Assembly: GCA_902801475.1 (NCBI GenBank)
Contig: CADCIO010000001.1
Location: 1 to 64,000, forward strand
DNA length: 64,000 bases
Direction of reading: 5' to 3'
Origin: an uncultured Bacteroidales bacterium
GTDB taxonomy: Bacteria; Bacteroidota; Bacteroidia; Bacteroidales; Bacteroidaceae
The position numbers and the translations under genes were made by a program. How positions within the stretch are numbered: the stretch's first letter is position 1; the number at the start of each line of letters is the position of its first letter. The notes under the pieces were generated by a model, which was given only the letters and a program-made list of their open reading frames with translations, made no database searches and was not told where the DNA came from. This document shows, piece by piece, positions 18,168 through 26,576 of the stretch.

Positions 18168-19459
18168 AATAAATCTTGTCCGATATCTCTTCTGAAATAC
18201 TTGCCCTCGAAGTGAATCTTGCCCGCTTCGGTGAAGGACTTGACAAGGGCTTCGTTTTGAGTCTGGCCATAGGAAGAGACGGCGATGACACGACCGCCAG
18301 CAGTGACGACTTTGCCATCCTTGAGAGCTGTACCTGCATGGAACACCACTGAACCGTTGACATCATCGATACCAGTAATCTCAAAACCTTTCTGGTAAGC
18401 CTGTGGATAACCTCCACTGACCATCATGACACAGACAGCAGAACGGGGGTCGAACTCAAGGGTCTTGGTGTCGAGGTTACCTGCTGCCACACCTTCGAAG
18501 AGGTCAACGAGATCACTCTTGATACGGAGCATCACGGTCTCTGTCTCAGGATCGCCCATACGAACATTGTACTCAATGACCACAGGATCACCTGCCTTAG
18601 CGTAAGCATAGTCACGATCCACCTTGATGAGTCCGAGGAAGATGAAACCCTTGTAGTCAATACCCTCTGCTGCCAGTCCTTCGACAGTAGGTTTGACAAT
18701 GCGTTCTTCCACCTTCTTCATCCATTCAGCATCAGCGAAAGGAACAGGAGAGACACTACCCATACCACCGGTATTCAGACCCGTGTCACCCTCACCAATG
18801 CGCTTGTAATCCTTGGCCTCTGGAAGTATCTTATAGTTTTTGCCATCCGTCAATACAAAGACAGAACATTCGATGCCTGAAAGGAACTCTTCAATGACCA
18901 CTGTGGCACTGGCCTCGCCAAACATGCCATCGAGCATACCACGAAACTCCTTCTTCGCTTCTTCGAGGGTAGGTACGATGAGTACACCCTTACCGGCACA
19001 AAGACCATCTGCCTTGAGCACGTAAGGAGCTTGAAGGGTTTCAAGGAAGGCAATGCCCTCCTCGATATTGGTGCCGTTGAAAGAACGGTAAGCTGCTGTA
19101 GGGATGTTGTGACGACCCATGAAGGACTTGGCGAAGTCCTTACTGCCTTCAAGCACAGCACCAGCCTTGGAAGGACCAATCACGGGGATGTCCTTCAATT
19201 GGGAATCTTGCTTGAAGAAATCATAGACTCCTTTCACGAGTGGGTCTTCGGGGCCTACGACCACCATATCAACGGCATGCTGCAACACAAACGTCTTGAT
19301 GCCCTCGAAGTCATCAGCCTTCAGGGGAACATTCTCACCCACAGATGCCGTACCAGCGTTGCCTGGTGCAATAAAAAGTTTCTCAATCTTAGAACTTTGG
19401 GCTATCTTCCAAGCCAAGGCGTGCTCTCTGCCGCCGCTACCAAGTAGGAGTAATTTCAT
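18149..19459 (-). CDS. purD: Phosphoribosylamine-glycine ligase
   Basis: 436 residues, the usual length. It joins glycine to phosphoribosylamine with ATP, the second step of purine synthesis. Visible: the N-terminal [28 protein letters not shown]-grasp residues in [33 protein letters not shown]; and the metal-binding stretch [19 protein letters not shown]. Cytoplasmic. Its 3' end overlaps dacB (convergent) by 19 bases. It has its own promoter upstream, back-to-back with cysE. Confidence 0.96.
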   Translation of the reverse strand: MKLLLLGSGGREHALAWKIAQSSKIEKLFIAPGNAGTASVGENVPLKADDFEGIKTFVLQHAVDMVVVGPEDPLVKGVYDFFKQDSQLKDIPVIGPSKAGAVLEGSKDFAKSFMGRHNIPTAAYRSFNGTNIEEGIAFLETLQAPYVLKADGLCAGKGVLIVPTLEEAKKEFRGMLDGMFGEASATVVIEEFLSGIECSVFVLTDGKNYKILPEAKDYKRIGEGDTGLNTGGMGSVSPVPFADAEWMKKVEERIVKPTVEGLAAEGIDYKGFIFLGLIKVDRDYAYAKAGDPVVIEYNVRMGDPETETVMLRIKSDLVDLFEGVAAGNLDTKTLEFDPRSAVCVMMVSGGYPQAYQKGFEITGIDDVNGSVVFHAGTALKDGKVVTAGGRVIAVSSYGQTQNEALVKSFTEAGKIHFEGKYFRRDIGQDLFHLANS

Positions 19460-19462
19460 TGA

Positions 19463-19562
19463 CGATTTACTATTAGCTATTTAACAATTTAGGTACAAAG
19501 GTAGGGATAATTTACGATTTGGCGAAATAAATAGCAAATAGTAAATCGTAAAATCGTAAATT
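19463..19562. repeat. Two facing 7-base-period arrays between purD and cysE
   Basis: CGATTTACTATTAGCTATTT (19463-19482) and AAATAGCAAATAGTAAATCG (19529-19548) are inverted copies with one mismatch. The second extends to 19562 as words AGCAAAT, AGTAAAT, CGTAAAAT, CGTAAAT. The left copy lies in the purD leader just before its ATG, and the right copy lies just before the cysE -7 element. The purD -7 element is between them. Confidence 0.7.
19496..19503 (-). promoter_or_regulatory. -7 promoter element for purD
   Basis: On the minus strand TACCTTTG, about 37 bases before the purD start codon. No clear -33 partner was identified. Confidence 0.5.
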
Positions 19563-19567
19563 ATCAC

Positions 19568-19575
19568 TATCTTTG
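19568..19575 (+). promoter_or_regulatory. -7 promoter element for cysE
   Basis: TATCTTTG, 30 bases before the cysE start codon. The usual -33 position falls in the 7-base-period array, and no TTTG is seen there. Confidence 0.5.
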
Positions 19576-19604
19576 CAACGAATTTTTTATCCAACAATGA
19601 AAAA

Positions 19605-20522
19605 ATGAGCGCGAGGACTCTTGCTAAGACCTTGACACGAACCGTCGAAGAACTGGCAAAGCCAGAATCGTACAAGGATCTCTATCATGAGCACAGTGAC
19701 GGTGTGCCATTGCCTTCAGGCGAAGTGCTACAGAAGATTATCGACCTTGCCCGAGAAATCATCTTTCCGGGCTATTATGGTCATTCATGCATCGACACAA
19801 ACACGCTGAAGTATCACCTCGGGGTGGATACAGAACAACTCTACTCGTTACTGGTGACGCAGATTCAAGCTGGTCTTTCCTTCTCGAACTTCGAGGAGGG
19901 CACAGCTGTCTTTGCGGCCTACAGCCAGAACACCATCAACGTGGAAATGCGTAGAATGGCGGAAGAGCGTGCAGAGCAGTTCATCAGCCGACTGCCAGAA
20001 CTGAGGCGGATACTGGCTACGGATGTGATTGCTGCTTTCAATGGTGACCCTGCAGCCAAGAACTACGGGGAAATCATCAGCTGCTATCCTGTCATCAAGG
20101 AACTGACGGTATATCGCATCGCCCACGAACTCTGGAACTTGGATGTACCTCTCATCCCCCGTATGTTGACAGAGATGGCACATTCGGAGACGGGTATTGA
20201 CATCCATCCTGGTGCAACGATTGGCGAATACTTCACCATCGACCACGGAACAGGTGTGGTGATTGGTGAGACAAGCATCATCGGCAACAACGTGAAACTG
20301 TATCAGGGCGTGACCCTGGGTGCCAAGAGTTTCCCATTGGATGCAGACGGCAACCCCATCAAGGGCATTTCTCGTCATCCTATCCTGGAAGACGATGTCA
20401 TTGTCTATTCCAACGCCTCGATTCTGGGACGTATCACCATCGGCAAGGGTGCCGTGATTGGTGGCAACATCTGGATCACACACGATGTGCCAGCTGGAGC
20501 AAGCGTCACTCAAAAAAATTAA
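19605..20522 (+). CDS. cysE: Serine O-acetyltransferase
   Basis: 305 residues. It acetylates serine from acetyl-CoA for cysteine synthesis. The N-terminal half is helical (about 1-185). The C-terminal half is a left-handed beta-helix of hexapeptide repeats with the active-site signature: DIHPGATIGEYFTIDHGTG, then VVIGETSIIGNNVKLYQGVT, then LGAKSF, with catalytic Asp and His in the 'TIDHGTG' part. Late hexapeptides are IGKGAVIGGNIWI. Cytoplasmic. The protein ends shortly after VTQKN, directly before an inverted array that may act as its terminator. Confidence 0.93.
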   Translation: MSARTLAKTLTRTVEELAKPESYKDLYHEHSDGVPLPSGEVLQKIIDLAREIIFPGYYGHSCIDTNTLKYHLGVDTEQLYSLLVTQIQAGLSFSNFEEGTAVFAAYSQNTINVEMRRMAEERAEQFISRLPELRRILATDVIAAFNGDPAAKNYGEIISCYPVIKELTVYRIAHELWNLDVPLIPRMLTEMAHSETGIDIHPGATIGEYFTIDHGTGVVIGETSIIGNNVKLYQGVTLGAKSFPLDADGNPIKGISRHPILEDDVIVYSNASILGRITIGKGAVIGGNIWITHDVPAGASVTQKN

Positions 20523-20532
20523 TAATATATGA

Positions 20533-20628
20533 AACTAAAAACTAAAAGTTAAAAACTAAAAGTGATAGTTACTTGCCGTCCGGATGATGGTAACTTATAC
20601 TTTTAACTTTTAGTTTTTAGTTTTTAAC
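20533..20628. repeat. Inverted pair of 7-base arrays forming a long hairpin between cysE and the methyltransferase gene
   Basis: The left arm is built of AACTAAA, AACTAAA, AGTTAAA, AACTAAA (20533-20560). The right arm is TTTTAAC, TTTTAGT, TTTTAGT, TTTTAAC (20601-20628). The arms are complementary over about 25-30 bases, and the intervening part ends in a GTTAC/GTAAC stem around TTGCCGTCCGGATGATG. It could end cysE transcription. The right arm ends 11 bases before the next start codon. Confidence 0.7.
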
Positions 20629-20639
20629 TTAAAAGAAAT

Positions 20640-22247
20640 ATGACTGAATTTAAGATAATCGCAAAGACCTTCCAAGGATTGGAGGAAGTCCTTGCAAAAG
20701 AACTGATCAATCTGGGCGCCAACAACGTTGAGATTGGTCGGAGAATGGTGGCTTTCACGGGTGACAAGGAGATGCTCTACAAAGCTAACTTCTGTACACG
20801 TACAGCCGTGAAGGTACTGAAACCCATCAAGGAGTTTAAGGCAAAGGATGCCGATGAGGTGTATGAAGCAACCAAGAAGATTGACTGGGAGAAATACATG
20901 GACGTGAAGAGCACGTTCTTGGTGGACTCGGTCATCTTCAGCGAGAATTTCCGACACTCGAAGTTTGTGGCATACCGTGTGAAGGATGCCATTGCCGACT
21001 ACTGGCGTGAGAAGTCTGGGGGTGACCGTCCGAATGTCGTCATCAGCAACCCAGACCTTCGTGTGAATGTACATATAGCAGAGGACGATGTGACTATCTC
21101 CCTTGACTCATCAGGCGAAAGTCTGCATCAGCGTGGTTATAAGACCGCAACCGTACAAGCACCATTGAACGAAGTGCTGGCTGCAGGTCTCATCATGCTG
21201 ACAGGATGGGACGGCGAATGTGACCTGATTGACCCCTTCTGCGGCTCAGGCACCATCCTCATCGAGGCAGCACTCATCGCACAAAACGTCTATCCAGGTG
21301 TGTTCCGCAAGGAATATGCTTTCGAGAAGTGGAAGGACTTCGATGCAGACCTTTTCGACCGCATCTACAACGATGACAGCCAAGAGCGTGATTTCGACCA
21401 TAAGATTTACGGCTACGACATCAACCGCCAAGCCGTACAGATTGCCACAGACAACGTGCTGAATGCTGGTGTGAAGGACATCGTGAGTGTGGAGCAACGT
21501 GACTTCTACGAGTTTGAGAAGCCGCTTGACAAGGCACTCATGATCACGAACCCTCCTTATGGCGATCGCATCACGACAGACGACATCTTCGACCTATACG
21601 AGACCATCGGCAAGAACCTGAAGCGCAATTTCGTGGGCAACGATGCATGGATCATCTCGCATCATGAGGAACTCTTCGACAGGATTGGTTTCCGTCCATC
21701 GACGAAATACGCCTTGTTCAACGGTTCCTTGGAATGCGAGTTCCGCAAGTACCAAATCTTCGACGGCAAACTGAGAGAGCGCCGTGAAGAGGGACTGGAC
21801 ATCAAGACAGATGAAGACCGTCGTCACAACCTCAAGTTCAAGCCTCACAAGAAGAATGAGGACGGCGAATGGTCCAGCCAAGGTGGTGGACGGAAGTTCC
21901 CAACCAATAACGAGGAGCACTATTTTAAGTCAAAGCCTTTCAAGGACAGACCTTCCAAGGACAAGTCTTATGAAGAGGAAGAAGTGAACAGAAAGTGGGG
22001 CAAGGACAGCCGTTGGAAGATGTTTGAGGCTGAAGATGAAGAAGAGGCTGAAATCATCAACCGCCACCTCGGCAAATGGGGTGACCGTACTATACGTCCT
22101 TCTCGTGGCGGAGGAAAAGATTCGTTCGAGGGTCGCAGAGGCGAGAAAGACGATCGACGTCCACGTCAAGATGGTGAGCGACCTGCTCGTAAATTTGACG
22201 GACAGAAAGGTGGAGGTCGTCCGTTTCGAGATAAAAAGGAGAAGTGA
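20640..22247 (+). CDS. THUMP-domain class I SAM-dependent RNA methyltransferase with long basic tail
   Basis: 535 residues. An N-terminal ferredoxin-like/THUMP part (about 1-160; starts MTEFKIIAKTFQGLEEVLAK) is followed by a Rossmann methyltransferase with SAM-binding DPFCGSGTILIEAALIAQN and the amino-methylation motif NPPYGDR near 300. This is the RlmL (23S rRNA m2G) type. From about residue 375 the protein turns into a charged, low-complexity tail rich in Lys, Arg, Gly, Asp and Glu, perhaps for RNA binding. The last 158 bases lie opposite the conserved C-terminus of tatD, and the stop codon lies inside a 7-base-period array. The tail is probably a later extension (inference). Confidence 0.88.
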   Translation: MTEFKIIAKTFQGLEEVLAKELINLGANNVEIGRRMVAFTGDKEMLYKANFCTRTAVKVLKPIKEFKAKDADEVYEATKKIDWEKYMDVKSTFLVDSVIFSENFRHSKFVAYRVKDAIADYWREKSGGDRPNVVISNPDLRVNVHIAEDDVTISLDSSGESLHQRGYKTATVQAPLNEVLAAGLIMLTGWDGECDLIDPFCGSGTILIEAALIAQNVYPGVFRKEYAFEKWKDFDADLFDRIYNDDSQERDFDHKIYGYDINRQAVQIATDNVLNAGVKDIVSVEQRDFYEFEKPLDKALMITNPPYGDRITTDDIFDLYETIGKNLKRNFVGNDAWIISHHEELFDRIGFRPSTKYALFNGSLECEFRKYQIFDGKLRERREEGLDIKTDEDRRHNLKFKPHKKNEDGEWSSQGGGRKFPTNNEEHYFKSKPFKDRPSKDKSYEEEEVNRKWGKDSRWKMFEAEDEEEAEIINRHLGKWGDRTIRPSRGGGKDSFEGRRGEKDDRRPRQDGERPARKFDGQKGGGRPFRDKKEK

Positions 22248-22791
22248 GAGGTGAGAGGTAAGAGGTAAGAGGTGAGAGGTATTCAGAAAAGACCTTCCTC
22301 AGCGTTTCCACATTGTACTGATGACCAAAGGAGAGCAACATCCCTTTGGTCATCAATTGTTTTGCCTGTTCGGGCTTGCCACGAAACCCATGAATGACCC
22401 AAGGTTGCGGTACCCTACCCTCCTGCTTACAAGAGGCTTCCAATTCACGACGCAGCATCAGCAATTCATCAAATGCCCTCACACAATGGATGACCATCGG
22501 TTTCTGAACCTCCTCCGCAATGGCGATATGGGCACGAAAAGCGTCCATCTGCATAGCTAAAGGGGCACCATGTACCTTATCCAAGCCACACTCACCAATC
22601 GCCCACACATCCCTTCTGCTTGCCTCCTTACGAATCGAAGCAACCACTTCCTGCCAATCCTCACCCACCTTCCACGGATGCAATCCTATCGAAAGTCTCA
22701 CGTGCTCAGGATAGGAAGGTTGAAGGTCGGCTGTGTCCACATTCAGCAGACAAGGCTCTTCATCTATATAATATGTATGGAAATTAAACAT
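22090..22791 (-). CDS. TatD-family metal-dependent hydrolase, overlapping the methyltransferase gene
   Basis: 233 residues. TatD features: GLHPW, WAIGECGLDKV with the metal-bridging Glu, MVIHCVRAFDELL, WVIHGFRG, and the C-terminal FYLETDD with the catalytic Asp followed by the usual helical end (SVRQIYEQVAHHLDVDVDRL). At the N-terminus FHTYYI replaces the usual HxH, so one metal ligand may be missing. Residues just before FYLETDD read YLSPLTS twice, the translation of a 7-base-period array (22244-22280). The conserved C-terminal part is antisense to the methyltransferase tail. It is last in the metK-DUF4271-hemD-rnpA-yidD series. Confidence 0.85.
   Translation of the reverse strand: MFNFHTYYIDEEPCLLNVDTADLQPSYPEHVRLSIGLHPWKVGEDWQEVVASIRKEASRRDVWAIGECGLDKVHGAPLAMQMDAFRAHIAIAEEVQKPMVIHCVRAFDELLMLRRELEASCKQEGRVPQPWVIHGFRGKPEQAKQLMTKGMLLSFGHQYNVETLRKVFSEYLSPLTSYLSPLTSPFYLETDDLHLSVRQIYEQVAHHLDVDVDRLSRLCDPRTNLFLRHEKDV
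22244..22280. repeat. 7-base-period array inside tatD and over the methyltransferase stop codon
   Basis: Words GTGAGAG, GTGAGAG, GTAAGAG, GTAAGAG, GTGAGAG in strict 7-base steps. The first word contains the methyltransferase TGA (22245-22247). On the other strand the array is translated within TatD as the 7-residue unit YLSPLTS, since three words equal seven codons. Confidence 0.8.
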
Positions 22792-22800
22792 GATTGAAAG

Positions 22801-22828
22801 GTTATGGGTTATAGGTTATGGGTTATTG
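22801..22828. repeat. 7-base-period array between tatD and yidD
   Basis: Words GTTATGG, GTTATAG, GTTATGG, GTTATTG, just upstream of the tatD start (minus strand). The same words recur at 23100-23120 and, inverted, at 25124-25151. Confidence 0.8.
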
Positions 22829-22854
22829 AAAGTTAGGGTTGAGAGTTTTGGGAC

Positions 22855-23088
22855 TCACCAGTGGAATTCGTCAGGTACTGGGTCATAACCACAACCTCCC
22901 CACGGATGACAACGTAGGATGCGCCGACATGCCAAGTAGAAACCCTTGAACGGTCCATGCTTCTTAATGGCCTCAATGGCATAACTGGAACATGTGGGGG
23001 TGAATCGGCATGTAGGAGGCAACAATGGTGAGATGCATGCACGATAAAAATAAATGGGAAGGAGGAGGATATAGGAGAGGAGGGACAT
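22855..23088 (-). CDS. yidD: Membrane protein insertion efficiency factor
   Basis: 77 residues, the usual YidD size. The conserved signature is complete: [19 protein letters not shown], then [20 protein letters not shown], then CGYDPVP. The N-terminus ([20 protein letters not shown]) is an amphipathic membrane-attached helix. YidD assists insertion of membrane proteins by YidC and is classically encoded next to rnpA, as here (26 bases downstream of it). Confidence 0.95.
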   Translation of the reverse strand: MSLLSYILLLPIYFYRACISPLLPPTCRFTPTCSSYAIEAIKKHGPFKGFYLACRRILRCHPWGGCGYDPVPDEFHW

Positions 23089-23099
23089 GTAGTTTAGAG

Positions 23100-23120
23100 G
23101 TTATGGGTTATAGGTTATTG
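23100..23120. repeat. 7-base-period array at the rnpA stop codon
   Basis: Words GTTATGG, GTTATAG, GTTATTG. The TAA stop of rnpA (23115-23117, minus strand) lies inside the third word. Confidence 0.75.
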
Positions 23121-23582
23121 AGAGTCTGGGTTAGAGTTGGCGTTAACGTCCAACTTCTCCGAGATTCGGATCAGCGCTTTCTTCATGCTCTTATTGACGG
23201 CATAGAAGGTGGGCAGTGTATCGGTGATGCATACAAAGGCAAGGGCAAGACGATAGTCTTTTCCTTCGAGTGCTTCCCAAAGGATATACTTATTGAGTCG
23301 GTATGCCTCACGCACCAACCGCTTCATACGGTTGCGGTCAACTGCATGACGAACACGTTTCTTGGGCACCGACACCAGAATAGACACCAAAGGCTTTCCA
23401 CCCAGATTCCCATTCTTCCCACAATTCCCCTCGCTCTCATCATTCCCTTCTTTCTCCACCTTCATAAAAACAATTCGCAGGGGAAATGCCGCCATTGAAG
23501 CATTTCCTCCTGCGAAAAGTTTTTCTATGACAAGCTGGCTGGTGAGCCGCTCAGATTTCTTGAATTGACAATTGACAATCAT
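23115..23582 (-). CDS. rnpA: Ribonuclease P protein component
   Basis: 155 residues from ATG 23580-23582. An in-frame start farther upstream lies within hemD and is rejected. Typical RnpA parts: FKKSERLTSQLVIEKLFAGG, VSVPKKRVRHAVDRNRMKRL followed by VREAYRL, with the RNR motif that binds RNase P RNA. An insert of about 20 residues (EKEGNDESEGNCGKNGNLGG) lies before the central strand. Its ATG overlaps the hemD TGA (ATGA), so translation is coupled. Codons 2-7 contain two copies of the word TTGTCAA. It acts in tRNA 5' processing. Confidence 0.93.
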   Translation of the reverse strand: MIVNCQFKKSERLTSQLVIEKLFAGGNASMAAFPLRIVFMKVEKEGNDESEGNCGKNGNLGGKPLVSILVSVPKKRVRHAVDRNRMKRLVREAYRLNKYILWEALEGKDYRLALAFVCITDTLPTFYAVNKSMKKALIRISEKLDVNANSNPDSQ

Positions 23583-24316
23583 TTTAGCGTCTTGGCATAA
23601 GCCTCGATGATGGCAGGCACCGAACGGAGTTCTGGTGTGGGCTGGTAATCTACATGCAAGCCTGCATCCTCTGCCGCCTTGATGGTCTTCGTACCCAGAC
23701 AAGCCACCTTGATGTTCTTCTGCTTGAAGTCAGGGAAGTTCTTGATGAGCGAGTGGATACCTTCTGGCGAGAAGAACACCAGCATATTGTAGTCGAAAGC
23801 CTCATCGGGCGTGAAATCGTTGGCCACAGTGTAGTACATCACAGCCTCATCGTGCTCTACACCTATCTCATCGAGCATACGGGTCATATCATCCGTATGA
23901 GCTGAAGACTGAGGCACAAAGTAGGTCTCATTGTGGTGCTTAGCGATGATTGGCATCAGATCTGCCAGAATACCTGACTCAGGGAAGAAGTTCTTGCGCT
24001 TGCGATACTGTACATACTTCTGGATGTAGAGCGACACCTGTTCCGATACACAGAAATACTTCATATCGTCAGGGATGGTCACACGCAATTCCTTGCAGAG
24101 GGCAAAGAAGTGGTCGATAGCATGACGTGAAGTGAAGACAATGGCCGTATGTCCTGGAATGGACACCTTCTGCTGACGAAAGTCCTTAGCGGACATTGGC
24201 TCTATCTTGATAAAAGGCCTGAAAACTAATTCAACGTTGTATTTGTGTGCTACCTCAAAATAGGGAGACTTCTCCGTCTGAGGCTTTGGTTGAGATACTA
24301 AGATCTTTGTTCCCAT
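23579..24316 (-). CDS. hemD: Uroporphyrinogen-III synthase
   Basis: 245 residues from ATG 24314-24316. The two-domain HemD fold is poorly conserved, but the N-terminal KILVSQPKPQ, the segment HTAIVFTSRHAIDHFF, FCVSEQVSLYIQKY and the C-terminal VFFSPEGIHSLIKNF followed by KVACLGTKTIKAAEDAG fit well. The order DUF4271-hemD-rnpA is a known Bacteroidetes arrangement. The enzyme closes the hydroxymethylbilane ring for haem/sirohaem. The start codon shares its A with the DUF4271 TGA. Confidence 0.88.
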   Translation of the reverse strand: MGTKILVSQPKPQTEKSPYFEVAHKYNVELVFRPFIKIEPMSAKDFRQQKVSIPGHTAIVFTSRHAIDHFFALCKELRVTIPDDMKYFCVSEQVSLYIQKYVQYRKRKNFFPESGILADLMPIIAKHHNETYFVPQSSAHTDDMTRMLDEIGVEHDEAVMYYTVANDFTPDEAFDYNMLVFFSPEGIHSLIKNFPDFKQKNIKVACLGTKTIKAAEDAGLHVDYQPTPELRSVPAIIEAYAKTLK

Positions 24317-25113
24317 CAATATAAAATATTTTTTACTAGATAATTGTCACTTAACCATACCGTCAAATGCCCAAAAACAAGTGTCGGCAACAGTTCGACG
24401 GTGCAAAAGTACAAAAAAATAAGCATATAGCCATATTTTTTAACCCGAAAGTTAGCAATCAGCTTGTAAAACAGCATGAATTCGTATAAAACACCTACCA
24501 AAATGGCACCTCCGATGACAATTTCATGACGGATATGAGCGAAGACATCCAGTAGGGCAAGGGGGTAAAAAAGGAAGGCTGTCAGGGCGGTCAACAGCAG
24601 GTATCCGACAATCCATCTTTGGCTGGAATCCCTGTCGAAAAATACCCAATTCACCAACAAATACAACCATGCTTTGAAGTAAATGAAAGCCATGCACATG
24701 ACAAAGCCTGCACCAAATAACCAATAAGGAATACCCGTCACTGGTAGGAAACTACTCAAAGCTATCCGATCATCAAGGAACATACAGGAAAGGCTAATCG
24801 CACTGATGCTAATGAGCAAAAACACATGAATCGCCTCGTCTGAATTACCTTCCGTGTCATCATCCGTATAGGTACGTTTGGTGGTGAAGAAATTCTTCAA
24901 GCGATGCCAAAGGACATTCCGACTCCTATACAGAATCGCAGCCAGAAGGAAGAACATCACAGCCATTCCTGCCACAAAGTAGTCATCATTCCTCACGGCA
25001 AAGCTGCGTTCTCCCACCGGTACCGTACGGTCGGGCAGAAGAATCCCCTGCTTGTATAACTCCGACTGTCGAATGACGTTGGAGTCGGAAGCCAGCCAAA
25101 TGCTGTCGTTCAT
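24316..25113 (-). CDS. DUF4271 integral membrane protein
   Basis: 265 residues from ATG 25111-25113 (MNDSIWLASDSNV). An earlier in-frame start would read through the 7-base array and is rejected. About six to seven membrane helices are visible, for example YFVAGMAVMFFLLAAILY, IHVFLLISISAISLSCMFL, WLFGAGFVMCMAFIYFKAW, WIVGYLLLTALTAFLFYPLA and a C-terminal YMLIFLYFCTVELLPTLV. Function unknown. Translation is coupled to hemD by a one-base overlap, a conserved Bacteroidetes pairing. Confidence 0.88.
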   Translation of the reverse strand: MNDSIWLASDSNVIRQSELYKQGILLPDRTVPVGERSFAVRNDDYFVAGMAVMFFLLAAILYRSRNVLWHRLKNFFTTKRTYTDDDTEGNSDEAIHVFLLISISAISLSCMFLDDRIALSSFLPVTGIPYWLFGAGFVMCMAFIYFKAWLYLLVNWVFFDRDSSQRWIVGYLLLTALTAFLFYPLALLDVFAHIRHEIVIGGAILVGVLYEFMLFYKLIANFRVKKYGYMLIFLYFCTVELLPTLVFGHLTVWLSDNYLVKNILY

Positions 25114-25123
25114 ATTCTCTCTA

Positions 25124-25172
25124 TAACCTATAACCAATAACCCATAACCTCTAAACGCTAAACGCTAAACGA
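25124..25172. repeat. 7-base-period array of seven words at the metK end
   Basis: TAACCTA, TAACCAA, TAACCCA, TAACCTC, TAAACGC, TAAACGC, TAAACGA in unbroken 7-base steps. The metK TAG (25151-25153, minus strand) and its last six codons (RLAFSV) are made of the TAAACGC words. The TAACC words are the inverse of the GTTATGG arrays at 22801 and 23100. Confidence 0.85.
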
Positions 25173-26476
25173 ATTCGCTCCTGGTACTTCTCCGTCTCTT
25201 CCCATGGGAACAGCGTCACTTCCATTTCCTTATCACCTTGATAGCGATTGGTAAACTTCTTCACCACACACTCCGTCTTGCGTCCGAAATGACCATAGGA
25301 TGCCGTTTCCTGATAGATGGGTTTGCGAAGGTCGAAACGCTCCTCAATTGCCTTGGGCCGAAGGTCGAACAATTCACCAATCTTCGTAGCAATCTCACCA
25401 TCCGAAAATGGCACTTTCGATGTTCCATACGTGTTCACATAGATGCTCACAGGCTTTGCCACACCGATGGCATAGCTCAACTGCACCAGTATCTCATCAG
25501 CCACACCAGCCACCACCAAGTTCTTGGCGATATGACGTGCGGCATAAGCAGCCGAGCGATCGACCTTGCTGGGGTCTTTGCCTGAGAACGCACCACCACC
25601 ATGAGCACCACGTCCTCCATAGGTATCGACGATAATCTTTCTGCCCGTCAGACCTGTGTCGCCATGAGGACCACCAATCACGAACTTACCCGTCGGATTG
25701 ACATGATAAGTAATATCACCCTTGAACAAACGACTAATCTTCTCGTCGCCTATTTCTGCAATCACCCTTGGAATCAAGATGTTGATGACATCCTCTCTGA
25801 TGCGCTCCAACATCTTCTTGTCTGCTTCCTCTTCTGTGAGTCCATTCTCCACGGTCGGTACAATAAACTCATCATGCTGAGTGCTGACCACGATGGTATG
25901 TACACGTTGTGCTTTCCCATCATCACCATACTCAATTGTCACCTGACTCTTAGCATCAGGACGCAAATACGTCACTTCCTTACCGTTCGGACGGAGATAG
26001 GTCATCACCTTTCCTTCCCGGCGGATGTCAGCCAACACCCTCAGAATGCGATGCGAGAGGTCAAGTGACAGCGGTATGCAGTTCTCTGTCTCGTTCGTCG
26101 CATACCCAAACATCATGCCCTGGTCGCCAGCACCCTGTTCTTCGGGTTTCTCACGTTCCACACCGCGATTGATATCACCACTCTGTTCGTGGATAGCATT
26201 CAACACGCCACAACTTTCGCCATCAAATTTATAAGAAGATTTCGTGTAACCAATCCGATTGATGGTCTCACGCGCAATCTCCTGAAGGTCTACATAAGCA
26301 GTGCTCTTCACTTCGCCAGCCACCACGACTTGACCTGTTGTGACCAACGTCTCGCAAGCCACTTTCGACTCCGAGTCGTAAGCCAGCAGATTGTCCAGCA
26401 CAGCGTCGCTGATCTGGTCAGCCACTTTGTCGGGATGTCCTTCCGACACAGATTCAGATGTAAATAAATAACCCAT
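25151..26476 (-). CDS. metK: S-adenosylmethionine synthetase
   Basis: 441 residues. It makes SAM from methionine and ATP. Signatures: [20 protein letters not shown] (N-terminal metal/ATP site), [37 protein letters not shown] (P-loop-like region) and [20 protein letters not shown]. It is slightly longer than the E. coli enzyme, as is usual in Bacteroidetes. The last residues, RLAFSV, come from a 7-base-period array that also supplies the stop. Regulation: a SAM-II-like riboswitch in the leader predicts repression by its own product. Confidence 0.97.
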   Translation of the reverse strand: MGYLFTSESVSEGHPDKVADQISDAVLDNLLAYDSESKVACETLVTTGQVVVAGEVKSTAYVDLQEIARETINRIGYTKSSYKFDGESCGVLNAIHEQSGDINRGVEREKPEEQGAGDQGMMFGYATNETENCIPLSLDLSHRILRVLADIRREGKVMTYLRPNGKEVTYLRPDAKSQVTIEYGDDGKAQRVHTIVVSTQHDEFIVPTVENGLTEEEADKKMLERIREDVINILIPRVIAEIGDEKISRLFKGDITYHVNPTGKFVIGGPHGDTGLTGRKIIVDTYGGRGAHGGGAFSGKDPSKVDRSAAYAARHIAKNLVVAGVADEILVQLSYAIGVAKPVSIYVNTYGTSKVPFSDGEIATKIGELFDLRPKAIEERFDLRKPIYQETASYGHFGRKTECVVKKFTNRYQGDKEMEVTLFPWEETEKYQERIRLAFSV

Positions 26477-26576
26477 AGTTAATTAACAATTAAAAGTCTA
26501 ATAATTAATAATGTATGGGGAAAGATTGGGAAAGATGCACAGACAAACTTACGCCTTACCAGCGAGGCTTTTCTTT

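Noticed and set aside
23583-23702. Upstream start for rnpA at 23702
   Set aside because: It would place 40 codons inside hemD; the ATGA overlap at 23579-23582 is the usual coupled start.
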